Shown here piece after piece: positions 28,987-40,446 of a stretch of 64,000 nucleotides of DNA. The notes under the pieces are model-generated. The model made no database searches, was not told where the DNA came from, and was given only the letters and a program-made list of their open reading frames with translations. The stretch covers positions 1,798,001 through 1,862,000 of the forward strand of contig JAAXNY010000013.1 in the NCBI GenBank assembly GCA_013420905.1, written 5' to 3'. Within the stretch, counting starts at the first letter, position 1; each line of letters begins with the position of its first letter. Made by a program: the position numbers and the translations under genes. This DNA comes from Collybia mongolica (taxonomy: Eukaryota > Basidiomycota > Agaricomycetes > Agaricales > Clitocybaceae).

Positions 28987-31325
28987 ATGGAACTCAAGAT
29001 CGTCTATCGAGTGCTTCGCAAGATATCAGACTGGACGCTTGGCGGTTTCTACTCTGAAGTTTATATTGAAGGGAAAGAAAACATTCCCCGTGCTGGACCT
29101 CTCATTATGTACGTCTATATATCACTTCCAGGCCTGTTCGTCCTGTATATGTGGCAACGCTTGATTTCGTATGGGAGGAGTGGGAGAAGGAGTGTCCAGT
29201 TTGGCTTCAACCGGGAGTCAGGACCTGGGCACCCGTCAACAGGTGTTCAAGCCACAATTCACACTCTTTGACTCATCTCCAGATGATATTGTGGGATTGA
29301 ATAGCCACCTTATATTGGACTAGCAAAATACTGACCTTGACAAGTGTATTGAAGAGCTAACCCATTTCCTCGCGCAGCACATCCACCCATCACAATGAAA
29401 TTATTGATATTGCAACTTTGGGTGAGCACTACAACTTCAACTTCAATTCTCTTAACACCACAACCGAAACAATTTTCAGCCGCGACAATTCCATATCGGC
29501 GACATCTTTCCTTCTGGGCCAAATCAACGATGTTCGTAAACCCTATCACACGCGCTATCCTTACGTCCACCGGGGCCATTCCTGTTAGGCGTAATCCCAA
29601 TAACGGCACATCTCCCTCTTCCTCTGCGCAGCCTACGCTATCACCATCGCCTCAATCAAACCTTTTTAAAGAATCCTCGAACGCCCTCGCTGCAGGGCAT
29701 ATTATCGGCGTATTTCCTGAAGGAACCAGTTATTCCCAACATAGCATAGTCCAAGTTATGCCCGGAGCTGCGTGGGCTGCCGTTGAGTTTATAAAATGGG
29801 CTCACGAACAGAACTTGGATGAGAAGGGGCAAGAATTGAAGATTGTACCGGTTGGGATCGTTTACACAGACAAGTCTCGGTATCTCAGTCGGGTGAGTGC
29901 GTTTATATGTGTCTTGGTTAAATCGGACTTATTCTATTTGTGTAGGTCTGCGTAAAGTTTGTGTTGTACATGGCCGACCCTTGTAATTATCTAATTTATA
30001 TTCCAGATACGGGACACCAATTGTCGTCAGGTCATATACCAACGATTTATTTAACGATGGTACAGACATCGATGCCGCGTCAAAGCAAGTTGTGAAAAGC
30101 ATTATGGGCGAAGTGGAGAAGCAAATGAAAGAAATGACCATCAATGCTCCTGATTGGTGAATATTTAATTTCTTACATTCTCCGCTTTCGAACTCATCTG
30201 GCCGAGAAGGGACACCCTATATGCAGCTGAAACAGCTAGAGATATTCTTTGGGAAAACGACAAGACGTTATTGTTGAAAGACTGGGTTACTGTTACGCAA
30301 AAGTGAGTCCACTTTTTTTTCTTACCAAGTTTGTGGTCGTTGTTGACTCAGAATTCTGAAGTCTGATTAGACTATTCTCGACTCCTGCGCTGCCGGAACC
30401 TTCAGAGCTGAACATTGTTAAATCCAGTCTCGTTAAATATCGTGCTCTTTTACATTACACTCGAATCAAACCCTCCACCTTAAACAACCTCTTACCTCAA
30501 GGATCGCACAATCTCCGAATAGTTCATGTACTTTCCCGACTCCCAGCCACGCTCTTCAGCCTCGTTCTTTTCGCCCCTGCCATGATCTTACACTTACCTG
30601 CATACTTAACCGGGAGCCTCGCCGCACGCTTTTTATCCGCCAAAGGCGAGGAGGAGACACAAGCTCAATTCAAGGCTATTGGCGGGGGCGTTGGTTTAGG
30701 TGCTAGTGTTGTTTCCACATTATGGGCTCTGCGGAAAACGGGGTGGTTATTTCCCACTTTGAGCTTGCTCAATCTGGACGAGGGTGTGCTCGCAGGCGTG
30801 AAGCGGATCTTAGGGGTGTTAGGGGGGATCTACAGCACTTTTTACTTTTTGGTCAAATGGCATAGCATGCTTGTAGCCGGTGCGTTCACCCTAGGTTTCA
30901 TCTGATTTCCTTGATTTCATATTGTTCCCTCTTACAGGTAACTATCGTCGGTGAGTTGTGGCCGTCATATTAACATTCAGTCAACTGACCCATTGTTGTC
31001 CCCTAGGCTCAAGAGGCTGCTGACATTTTGTAGGCTGTTCTTAGGGATATTGCCTCATGGTGAGGTTACCCAGAAAGAGCTTGAGGCGTACCTCCGACCT
31101 CCCCCTCCCCCCCGCAATCCCTTCATCAAAAATCGAGATGAAGCTCCAAAGGCAGCGATACCCGTGACACATAAGATTGCATCCCGGAGGTTGATTAAGC
31201 CCATGCTGAGTGCGCGAACAGAAGCCAGTACAGCACTAGGGATGTACTTGAGAAGTTTAGAACATGGCAATGATGGAGAAATTGTAGAATTATTAAAGAT
31301 GAAGGGCGCTCGGATACCAGTTTGA
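28987..31325 (+). CDS. glycerol-3-phosphate / dihydroxyacetone-phosphate acyltransferase (SCT1/GPT2-like)
   Basis: ER membrane enzyme acylating sn-1 of glycerol-3-phosphate, the first step of phospholipid and triglyceride synthesis. Start MELKIVYRVLRKISDWTLGG. PlsC motif I is THHNEIIDIATL (HxxxxD), built across an intron. RRHLSFWAKSTMF and GAIPVRRNPNN follow, then motif III VFPEGTS and VPVGIVYTDKSRY, TPIVVRSYTNDLF, NAPDWDTLYAAETARDILW. Two hydrophobic C-terminal regions (VHVLSRLPATLFSLVLFAPA; LGGIYSTFYFLVKW) anchor it. It ends EIVELLKMKGARIPV-TGA. About nine introns; a 13-nt microexon at 30938-30950 gives GNYRR between the last membrane segment and LKRLLTFCRLFLG. Length is about 650-700 aa, normal for the family. 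G3P versus DHAP preference cannot be told from the sequence. Confidence 0.92.
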
Positions 31326-31614
31326 TGAGATGCTTTAAACATCCTTCTCCACCCTAGACTAGATAGCTATCAGAATAATAGAACAATTTTGAGGAATACA
31401 TGGGTCAAGCGCTCATCTCAATGCTGGGCGCCTCGTTGTATTGTGCAGGGTCTGACAGGAGTCAATCTCAAGCCGGGCACGAGGCGATCCCTGTAAGCGG
31501 CGCAGACCTATTATCATTCTTATTCTCGTCCGTCCATAGCAAGGCGTGGCTGCGCGCCCGGCCACACTATAATCCAGGCATCGCCATTCTGGCGTACCAA
31601 ACACCCCTCATTAT

Positions 31615-34511
31615 ATGCCGCTAATCATACACCCTGAAAGTTCCTGTGATGTCTGCTTAGAGAGCCTAACTTACGACGATCCCACACCCCCGTACGCTAT
31701 TCCTTGTGGCCATATCTTCTGCCGAGCGTGCGTACTCATAGTTGCATCTGCAAAAGGTTAAGACTAACCCTGATCTTTCGAATCGCGCTAGATGTCTGCG
31801 CCGCACGGATCCTCACAACTGCCCACTGTGCCGGAAACCATATTCGCCTGACCGCGCGAAAAAGCTCATTACTGGCGAAAGGACAGCAGCAAACGAGTCC
31901 GGCGAAGATGATGATCTGCTTCGAAGGCTGGTTGTGTCGTGGGATATACAGGAGGAGCAGTTGGGGACGCTGTTAACGGAGGTGGACGCTTGGCTGCAGA
32001 GTCGGCCGGAGAACACGGTCAGTTGGTTCATCTTGGACTGCCCTTCTTTGTCCCCTGAACTCCAGATATGCTGCGAACCATAGGGCCTACCATTACAAAA
32101 AGCTAGACAGGCGCTCAGTTCCTATCAAAAGCTTACCACACAGGCGCGGGACAACGAAAGAACGATCAGGCATCTCAAGCATAGACTACGACGCCACGAA
32201 CATGCCGCAACATTAGACAAAGATACGGCAGTTGCGGTTGAACAGAGTCTACTGGGACAGGTAGAAGAATTGCATAAGGTAGAGCAGAGCCTACTGGGAC
32301 AGGTGGAAGAATTGCATACGTATGTACCCCTTTTTGCTCCCGTGCAATTGTATTCTGATACCGAGCCGCCCCGTTTTGTAGGAAGGTAAACTTGACATAA
32401 CTCTTGGATATCACTCAAATTCATGCTTTTCCTGTCTTCAGCTTTCTCAGTATGAGTCGGAAATTGAGAATCTCCGAAAAGAAATCTCGGTGTTCAGAAA
32501 CTCCAAAAATCCGTTACCCCCACCTCCCGAGCCGTTTCCATTAGACAGGTTGCCAGCATTTGTACAACCTACTGGACCCGGATCCCACATATACCGCTGG
32601 CCATACGCCTCAGCGGAAAGTTCCAGCACTACATACCCACAAAACGGAAATGGACATGTCAATTCCTACAATGCGGCTTCTATCCGTCTTCACACCCCTA
32701 TAGATGAAGCCGGACCCCGCAGTTATCACCATCCTCCCCGAGAGCTAGAAGGGACACGGTCAAAGGACAGGAAGGGGAAGCAGCGAGCACGAGAAGACAG
32801 AGACCGGCGGCACGACACCCATCGTTCACCTGTTACAGCTCCGCGAGGCCTTCCTATAAATGAGGCTGATAATACCGGTGCCAACACCAGCTTCAACGGA
32901 AACAGAAATGCCATCATTCCAGGGGCCACCCCCAATCGAAGGGTCGTCCCCAACAGCGTCTTCGACAAGCCGGATCTTGAACTATACACCGGGTACGAAT
33001 CTCCTGTGGACCCCCGTGACACGCGGCCCGTTGGCCTTGACTTGCACTTTGACAATGACCTGACCCGACCTATCGATCCTTACACGTTGACGGCGGGAAT
33101 CTTGCAAGAATACGCTAGCGGATATGTGACTGGCCATCAGGATGCTACCAACCTCCAAGCATCCCGCACCCGCGGTGGCACAGGCCCTACTAATGGGGCC
33201 GCCCAGTCGTCCTTGCTTGACCCCCCTGAGGGACGAAACGAGCATTCATCCCGACGGGCGCTTCCCACATGGGTGACTGATCCTTCAGTGGTGCCGCTAG
33301 CGTTGCAGCCCGCTCACGGTTCAAGCCGAGGAGTGCCCGCAGATGAATCCACAAGAGTAGCTCCACAATGGGGTCAGTCTCAGGCAGACGTACACCCTGC
33401 GCAATACGTGGTACCTCCTCTTACCGGTCCGTTCCCTCCAGCATCGGCGACGTTCATAGCTCGTTCGGGGGTCCTACAAGAGGACTCTGGTATCCCACCC
33501 TCAACCTTCCAACCACTCCCACCACCACCATTCACTAACCAAGGTTACGATAGCGACTCTAGACAGAGAGCAATACCCGAGAGCCTGCGACCGCGGAACC
33601 ATCGACGAAGAACCGTACAGATAGATGGAAATTTGACTGACGTGGCAGAGTATTCATCAGATCGTACAGCTGACGCACGCGCTCCACCCTTACAGAGAAG
33701 GCCAGCTGCGAGGCCATCGGCAACTATGAACCATATACTAACAGCAGGCCCTACAAGCAGACCTGATATTGTAATTCGTTCTACAAATACGGCACGAGAT
33801 AGTACCTCTTCTTGGGGTACTGTGGAAAGTAATGGTGCACCTTCTGTGGCTCGAACTGTACGAAGTGTTGCAGACCTTCCACTAGCGACGTTTGAAGATG
33901 CTGTTGGTGTGAGAGGCAGTATCCACTCTGAATCATCATTGATATCCTTCTCTCGCGGGAATCCCTTCCAAGGTCACAATAGTGCTGAAGGGGAAGATAT
34001 TGATAGAAGTCACGATAATACAACCCCACGCAACCGGACTGTTTCCTTTTCAGAGTCTGTTTCTACACTCCGTCCGGATTCGGGCAGCCAGCAGCCAGCC
34101 GAAAGGCCTCGAGATCGACAAATGGCTTCATACCCCGCGTCACCATCACATGCCCAGGGTTCTCGTTACACCCAAGCCACAACCTTACCATCAGGGCAGC
34201 CACCAGACTCCAGCCACGCCCCCACACATGTACACCGTTCTCATAGGAGCAGTCGACATCACCATGCCACCACTCGTACTATATCACCCGTGCCGGTAGA
34301 GGAAGTCACCCAAAGGTCACGTCCTGGCACGACAGCTGACACAACATGGAGCGATAGAGGGTACTTCACAGACGCCCCCCTATCTACCTCCGACAACGCT
34401 TTAGGTCTTCAAATAAGTCACACACCACAGATCACTGCACCGACGCCGGTTGTATCGAGCCGAGCATTTTTACGATCCTTCAGCCACGACTACGGTCGGG
34501 GTTATGCTTAG
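31615..34511 (+). CDS. RING-finger / coiled-coil protein, paralogue 2
   Basis: Second member of the RING family. Start MPLIIHPESSCDVCLESLTY; RING C3HC4 as CDVC, IPCGH, IFCRAC, CPLC, with an intron inside CRA|CLRR. A helical region (LLTEVDAWLQSRPENT) precedes an intron, then QKARQALSSYQKLTTQ and RDNERTIRHLKHRL. A 14-residue unit VEQSLLGQVEELHK occurs twice in tandem (32237-32319). A 4-nt exon (GAAG, 32382-32385) follows, then KLSQYESEIENLRKEISVF. The remaining ~670 residues are disordered, rich in Pro/Ser/Arg/Thr, and end FLRSFSHDYGRGYA-TAG. The end of the upstream exon (NT) and its phase match paralogue 1. Likely ubiquitin ligase; no known substrate. It has the longest tail of the three. Confidence 0.83.
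32237..32319 (+). repeat. in-frame 42-bp tandem duplication inside RING paralogue 2
   Basis: 32237-32278 and 32279-32319 encode VEQSLLGQVEELHK and VEQSLLGQVEELHT and differ at only a few mostly synonymous bases. The unit is 14 residues, exactly two heptads, so the duplication lengthens the coiled coil without shifting its register. Confidence 0.85.
32382..32385 (+). other. 4-nt microexon of RING paralogue 2
   Basis: GAAG lies between a TTGTAG acceptor and a GTAAAC donor. The upstream intron is 32320-32381 (62 nt, donor GTATGT) and the downstream intron 32386-32441 (56 nt, acceptor CTTCAG). AC | GAAG | CTT reads T-K-L. Intron lengths and phases are the same as in paralogue 1. Confidence 0.78.
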
Positions 34512-36069
34512 ATAACGGAAAAATATATATTTCGCGTCATGTATCCCCTCTCCCCCTCTCCCCCTCTCCCCCTTCCCCTCCACGTTTGTGGCCGGTCACT
34601 CACCGATGGTTTTTGCACATAGAACGGATATTTTTCGGCTTGCGGCATATTTGTATTTTTGTATTGTTATCATGCTCTCGGATGTTCTGTGTGCGTTCCG
34701 GAAAGTTATATGACAGCCAATCGGAGATTCTCTTATAAAATAGAACGTCGAGGAATCATTTGACACGAAATGAAATCATCGGATCGATTGATATATCCGA
34801 TGTTTTTCTACGAAAGGGGGCAACCTCGCAATAGCATTCGTCCTTCGATGGGTCGATCATGAAGCTTACTTGTAGTTTCGGATATGAGCTAGTTTTCGCA
34901 CCCTGATCTCGGGATCGATGGACATCGATAATAGGAAGAAGCATACGAGCACCCCAGTTTCAGGCATCACGATGAGACTCGGGCCAAGATTTCTGATATG
35001 TGTACCGCTGAACCTGGAATTTGGGGCGTCGAGCGCTTCGTCGGCGGGTGTCCAGACCCAGAAAAAAAAGAGAAGCCACCAACAATCTGTCGGAAGAAAG
35101 GATATCTTTTGGTCACATTGCAGTTGAGCACTGGTTTTCGAGGATCACTCTCGGCCGCGGCGTCATCCAAATCAATCACTGAGAAATTCAGGGTTCTCCT
35201 GGATGCGGGTCGAGAGTGGAGGACGTGACATTTCCACGCCTTCCACGGCATTTCATTTGGTGTTTTGTTGTTTTTGCATGGACGCCAGTGTCAATTCTCC
35301 CTATCGATTGCGAACGACAAAGCTGATTTATGTGTATCGGCGGGCGTCCTACATATTCTGCGAGCCCTGCCCTAAAAAAATTTTGTGTGACAGGGGGATG
35401 GAATGATCATCCGTTTTGCTGTGTTGCTCCATAAGAGGGCAAATATCGCTCGCGATATTTGCTACTGGCATGTTCGGATTCGGAATATCGAGCGTCATTG
35501 TTTGTGCGAGGGAAACGACCAGGTCCTGGTGGAATGTTCTCATACTTATTCACTAGATTACCGCGAGTGAATTTTCTGCCGCCTAGATTTTCGGCACCTT
35601 GAGTCGTTCATAGCTGAATTAGACGAATCAGATTTCGGGCCGCGCGGAATGTCTGTGTGCCGGGGCACTTCGATTCGCATGTAATGACCAGATGATAGAT
35701 TTTAGGAAGCTTGAAGGGCTTGTGAGACAGTCCATATGATTGTCAAAGCTCAGTAAGTATCGTTGATGTCCATGACTTGGGACATGACATAGTACTTCTG
35801 TGTGATGTGTCACTCACAAATCATAGATAGAACTACGGAAATTCCATCAGTCTAAGGATGATATTGGTCGGAAGCCTTCAAAAGGGCTTGAAAAGAATGT
35901 TTATTTACCACCATGTTCAATAGTCGTCAAGGTGAGAGTACTAGTGGTAAGACTTATTGGAAGGTCAGGGTCGCCTTGATAGGGTATCTGACCGTGAGAA
36001 AAATGAGGCATTTCGCGCATTGGCCGCGAGGATGATCTCGTCGACTCCAACCTCTCCTTTACAACCTCA
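34512..36069. other. 1.56-kb spacer with a CCCCTCT microsatellite and a short hairpin
   Basis: No gene seen. Just after the RING stop, 34545-34577 is a run of about four CCCCCTCT-type repeats, probably in the 3' UTR. A perfect 10-bp hairpin, GCAAATATCG-CTCG-CGATATTTGC, lies at 35439-35462. Open frames are under 95 codons and unsupported. The last few hundred bases must contain the VAMP7 promoter. Confidence 0.5.
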
Positions 36070-37055
36070 ATGTCGCTTGTATGTCCGATCTAATACGACA
36101 TCAGCATGCATACATCTAATATACCTCTAGATACATGCCCTCGTGGCCCGTGGCCCGACGGTCCTTGCTGAGCATCAAGCAGGAAAACGAGATTTTTCGC
36201 AAGGCATGTAGCAACTACGTCCACTTGGTTTTCGTAACTCATTCGACAAATAGCAACACAAACTATACTTTCAAAGATACCCCCAAAGAATAGGTACTAA
36301 TGACCCCTCCTGACTATAGTCCATAATCGTTGCTTGACGTCATCATGAACAGCAAACTCACCTATGTGTGGGAGCAATACTTGTTTCATTACATTTCTGA
36401 AGGGGGCTTCACGTACCTTGTAATGGCAGACGAATCAGCAGGAAGGCAAGTAATTCTAAAGTATGTTGTTTCGATCTAACATGAGCCACTATCATGTAGG
36501 AGAATGCCATTCGCGTTTCTAAATGATCTCCAACGCAAGGTATCGCTCTATTCAAATTCTCTGTAAGGGAAACCGTGACGCATTTCACACTTGTAGTTCA
36601 CGTCTGCTCCATCCTCTTCGTCATCCGACGAAACACCTGCATATGGCCTGCAAGGAACCTTCGGACCAACAATCTTGGGACTAATGCACACTTATAATAC
36701 GGCTCCACCTGCCGATGAACTGACCCGCGCACAAACAGAGCTGAATCAAGTAAAAGACATCATGGTACAGAATGTGGAGCAAATCCTAAGCCGGGGCGAA
36801 AGGATCGAACTTCTCGTGGATAAGACGGATGTCATGGCGGGTCAGGCTACTGCCTTTCGACGAGGCGCTCGAACTGTCAGGAGACAGATGTGGTGGAGAA
36901 ATAGCAAGATGCTTGCATTGTGCTTCTTTGTTGGGCTCGTGAGTAGATCTTAGCGCGCAGTCGATTATCTCTAACACACTGCACAGGTCTTCATCTGGAT
37001 GATCATGGCTCAATTCTGTGGCGCCGGCCTCAACCATTGTGGGACCAAGTCATAG
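36070..37055 (+). CDS. VAMP7-type longin R-SNARE
   Basis: Vesicle R-SNARE of the endosome/vacuole pathway. Longin domain: MSL|IHALVARGPTVLAEHQAGKR, DFSQATQTILSKIPPKNSK, LTYVWEQYLFHYISEGGFTY, LVMADESAGRRMPFAFLNDL. SNARE motif: LNQVKDIMVQNVEQILSRGE, with the zero-layer Arg in LSRGERIELLVDKTD, then AFRRGARTVRRQMWWRNSKM. TM anchor: LALCFFVGLVFIWMIMAQF; end LNHCGTKS-TAG. Length ~225 aa, as expected. The first coding exon is only 9 nt (MSL). Introns after DFSQ (36204-36253) and after AGR (36446-36499) can be joined in frame only with GC donors (AAG|GCATGT and AG|GCAAGT). Confidence 0.93.
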
Positions 37056-38017
37056 GTCTCAGTTCCAATTAAACGGGGGAATCACCCGTCTTCGGTCCAC
37101 CGATGTATCCACTGTCATGTCATACATTACGCCCGTGAGGACATTGTTTTACTTGGTACAGTTACTCTCACCTATATTTCGTTGGTGTATTATCGCTATG
37201 TTTATTACTGAAATCACTGGCTACGGACTTCGCCATCATCCTTCGAAGATCCGTGTCATCGCCCAGTGTCGTACTGAACGCGTCGAACAAAGATCAGCTA
37301 CGACCCAGGTGATTGCAGTCGTCATTAACAGTGAACTCCGACCCGGTATCTTTACCGTCCCACACAATCAACGACGTCAAGTGAAGTCCCTACTCGTCCT
37401 GGGATGTCTGGAATCTCGAGATAGTGTTTGTCGAAGTTATGACCCCAGCGTCTCGCAAAGCACAGCCTCCACATCCGTGGTCTCGTGCTACTTTCTCCTG
37501 ACAGATTCCGGAGTTGTCCACAACGATAGAAGCGTCGGATCTTGAGGTTGAGTTGAAGATAGGCCCTCCAGTTTTAGCCCGAGTGACGAATGTATCAACG
37601 CAACCCGTGATCAGTGTGTACCTTTTCTGGTTGACATATTTCACAGAAATGAATGAAGGAAGGGTTAAAGCTTGACATGCGGCAGGATTGATATAAACTA
37701 GTGATCGTCTGACTAATATCAATCTCTTTGACATGAGAAATGCTCGAACCAGCGAGGTGTGGAAGATGATTTACAATTATTGGTATAAGCAAGCGATACA
37801 TTGGCTTCTTCCATACAACATAATACAAAGGGAGCCGAAGTGCAATTTGTTCTGCAAAAGAACATATAAACATATGAAAAATGCTAAACGTGCGAGGACA
37901 GCCCAAGGGCTCTATGCTGGGAATCGTTAATGAAATATATTGATAAAAAAGGAGTGGAAAGGGTCTTCTTTCATATCGTCGCCATTGTCCTGGAAGCAAG
38001 TGTCATGACGATCGAGT
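37056..38017. other. convergent 3' region between VAMP7 and RING paralogue 3
   Basis: The two flanking genes converge here, so this 962-base stretch should contain both 3' UTRs. Frames of 114-175 codons occur on both strands and overlap each other. None shows a domain or codon-level support. Confidence 0.5.
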
Positions 38018-40446
38018 TTAAACCCTCGTTGTTCCAAGAACAGGAAGAGCATTGGTCGTGTGCTTGTGAATATTGTACGAATCCCGAAGAGTGCTTGAGC
38101 CAGACCTGCTATTGCTAGATGTCGCAGAGATCCTTTGGGAGCCGTATGGAACAGACACAGGCGCGGCACCAGCATAAAAATTGGTCGGCTGCTCTCGATG
38201 AGTCGAGGCACTTGAATACGAAGAACTCGCCGATGACGTCTGTCGTTCACGGGCACGCTTCTCTTCTCGGCGTTGTTCCTTCTCGGCCTTCTCGCGGTCC
38301 CGTTCAGCATCACGTTCTCGCTCAGCTCTATCACGTTCCCTTCCACCCCTGTCGCGTTCCCTCTCAGGTTTATCACGCTCCTTCTCGCGTTCCCGTCGAG
38401 ACTGCTCCTTCTCGGATTTCTCGCGCTCCCTCAGGCGTTCCTCTTCTTCAGCTCTTCGTCGCTCTCGCTTGGCTTTCTCGAGGAGGCTGGCGGCGTTGCT
38501 AGCAGTGGACACAGCTGTGCCCGGATTCATGTATGATGATGCAGGAGGCGTGATGGTCTGCGGAGGAGGATCAGGGACGACGCTAGCCGGGTGCGCTTCG
38601 CGGACTTGAGGCGGCGGCGGCGGCGGCGGCGGAAGCGACGATCGATGTCCTGATATCGACCTAGAACGTGAGCGGGTCGGTGAGTCAACATGATCCCGCG
38701 AACGTGAACTATGTGAGTCACGGGAGATCACTGGCGGGAAGTGGCTGGGCATGTTTGGCAGGGACGACGACACAGCAGCTGAATTCGAATCCTGAAGTAA
38801 GTCATGCAAACGGGGATTGTTAACCTTGTTTTGCCCGGATTGAGGCAAGGTCATGTTCGCGCGGGGAGAAGTCGTCGCGTCCATCGGAGAAGGTATCCGG
38901 TTGAGACTTTGCTGGGACGAGACCGATCTTCGAGAAGGGGAAGATGGGCGAGTGGGCGGACGGCTTGGAGGGCGACTGAGACTTGAGGGACGGCTCGAAC
39001 GAGACGTTGTCCGATGGGGACGATGGCGGGGGTTATCGTCGCTGAAGGACGGGGAAGGTTGGACTTGAGATGGGGCATAAATAAGGGAGCGATCTATAGA
39101 TGGGTCAGAAGCAGAAGGGCGATCAACAACAGACGAGCCACGACTGCGAGAAGAACTCGGCGTCGAGGCGACCATAACTGAATGTGGCGCCTCACGAGCC
39201 GGGGGGGCCTGTACGCAGCGACAGGCGGTAGGATGGTACTTTGAGTCGCAGATTGGGTCTTTGCCAGATGGCGCTCTGTGGGGCTTGTTATCGACCTCAT
39301 AGACAACATCAGGAAGGGAGAACAAATCCATCGATACAGTTGCCAATCCTTTGTTGGAGAACTCGGGCAGCGGGGAGACGAAGAATGAGTCAGGTTCAGA
39401 TATTGCAGCCTTCGAGAGCTTCATCTCGTATACTGAACCCGACGACGAGGGGGCATAGAGAGTAGGCTCGATGATCGGAGATCGCCGAGTATCAGCCATG
39501 GGGATGCGCAAGTCAGATACATGGAGTCCTTCGGCTTCACGCAAACGCTTGACCTCCTCTTGGAGCTTCATCCATTCTCCGACGAGATAGTTGTACTAAA
39601 ACGATAGTTAGATTAGCGTCGGTTTATGAATAACATCAACATACAGTCCTACAATAGGCAAGATATCAGCGACACCTTCACGTTACAGCGATTCGAAACT
39701 CACTCAACCATCGTCCCGTAAGCTGTATGTGCACGGGCACAATGATCCCGAAGACTCAATTCGACGGCGAGCGCGGTCTCCTTCTCGTCTCTTCGAATTG
39801 ACGCAGCGACTTCGATACTACGGAGGAGTTCTTCCTTCTCATGAGCTAGCTCCTCCTTCTCACTGTTGAGTTGCGAGATCTGAAGTTTATGCTCCTCAAG
39901 TTCCCCCCTCTGGATCCGCTGTCTGCTCTTCACCTCACACAGGTAAGCGATCATTCTGTGAGTGACACGTAAGTCCGAAAACTGGATAGATGTGTTAAGT
40001 CACAGTGAGGTTGGATGTACATGGCGGACATACCATATCGCGCGGCTGGGTAGCCAGGAACGCAGTCGCGTCCGCAATAAGTTGGCGTAAGCGAGTTTCC
40101 GTCGTGCCTTCGTTCGCGACATTGGCGATGGCTTCCTGAAGTCTTCGCGCCTCTTGCTGAGCAGAAGTGGGGCACGTCGACACGACGGTATCCATATCAA
40201 CGTGGAGTTTGACGACTGTACGTTGGTCAAAATGATTTCGACATAACGGACACGACAACTGGACCATCTGATGTAGGCATCTGTAAACAAAGGGGTTGAC
40301 GATCGAAGTACGAACACAAAGGAAAGGTTGGTAACTGACGTTACGCAGAATACGTGGCCGCATTGAATAGAGCAAGGAGCCTTGACATCAGGCCCGAAGG
40401 GCTCTAGACATACATCACAGGTCGAACCGGGACCTATGCTGAGCAT
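38018..40446 (-). CDS. RING-finger / coiled-coil protein, paralogue 3
   Basis: Third RING family member, opposite strand. Start MLSIGPGSTCDVCLEPFGPD; RING as CDVC, IQCGH, VFC, then after an intron RCLHQMVQLSCPLCRNHF. It continues EARRLQEAIANVANEGTTET and RLRQLIADATAFLATQPRD. After an intron the coiled coil is ISQLNSEKEELAHEKEELLR and SIEVAASIRRDEKETALAVE. A 4-nt exon (39645-39648) joins TMVE to TYNYLVGEWMKLQEEVKRLR. The ~500-residue tail is disordered: Ser/Pro-rich, then a run of prolines (SSLPPPPPPPPQVREAHP) and a very charged Arg/Glu/Lys helix (EEERLREREKSEKEQSRRER), ending ALPVLGTTRV. Same architecture as paralogues 1 and 2. Probable E3 ligase; partner unknown. Confidence 0.85.
39645..39648 (-). 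other. 4-nt microexon of RING paralogue 3
   Basis: GACT on the minus strand lies between a TTGTAG acceptor and a GTATGT donor; the flanking introns are 39649-39703 (55 nt, donor GTGAGT) and 39596-39644 (49 nt, acceptor TTTTAG). GA | GACT | TAC reads E-T-Y. Without it the next exon would stop within ten codons, before its 500-codon open frame. Confidence 0.82.

Noticed and set aside
37018..37545. 175-codon plus-strand ORF overlapping the VAMP7 stop
   Set aside because: It overlaps the end of VAMP7 in another frame, has no domain, and lies where the 3' UTR is expected.
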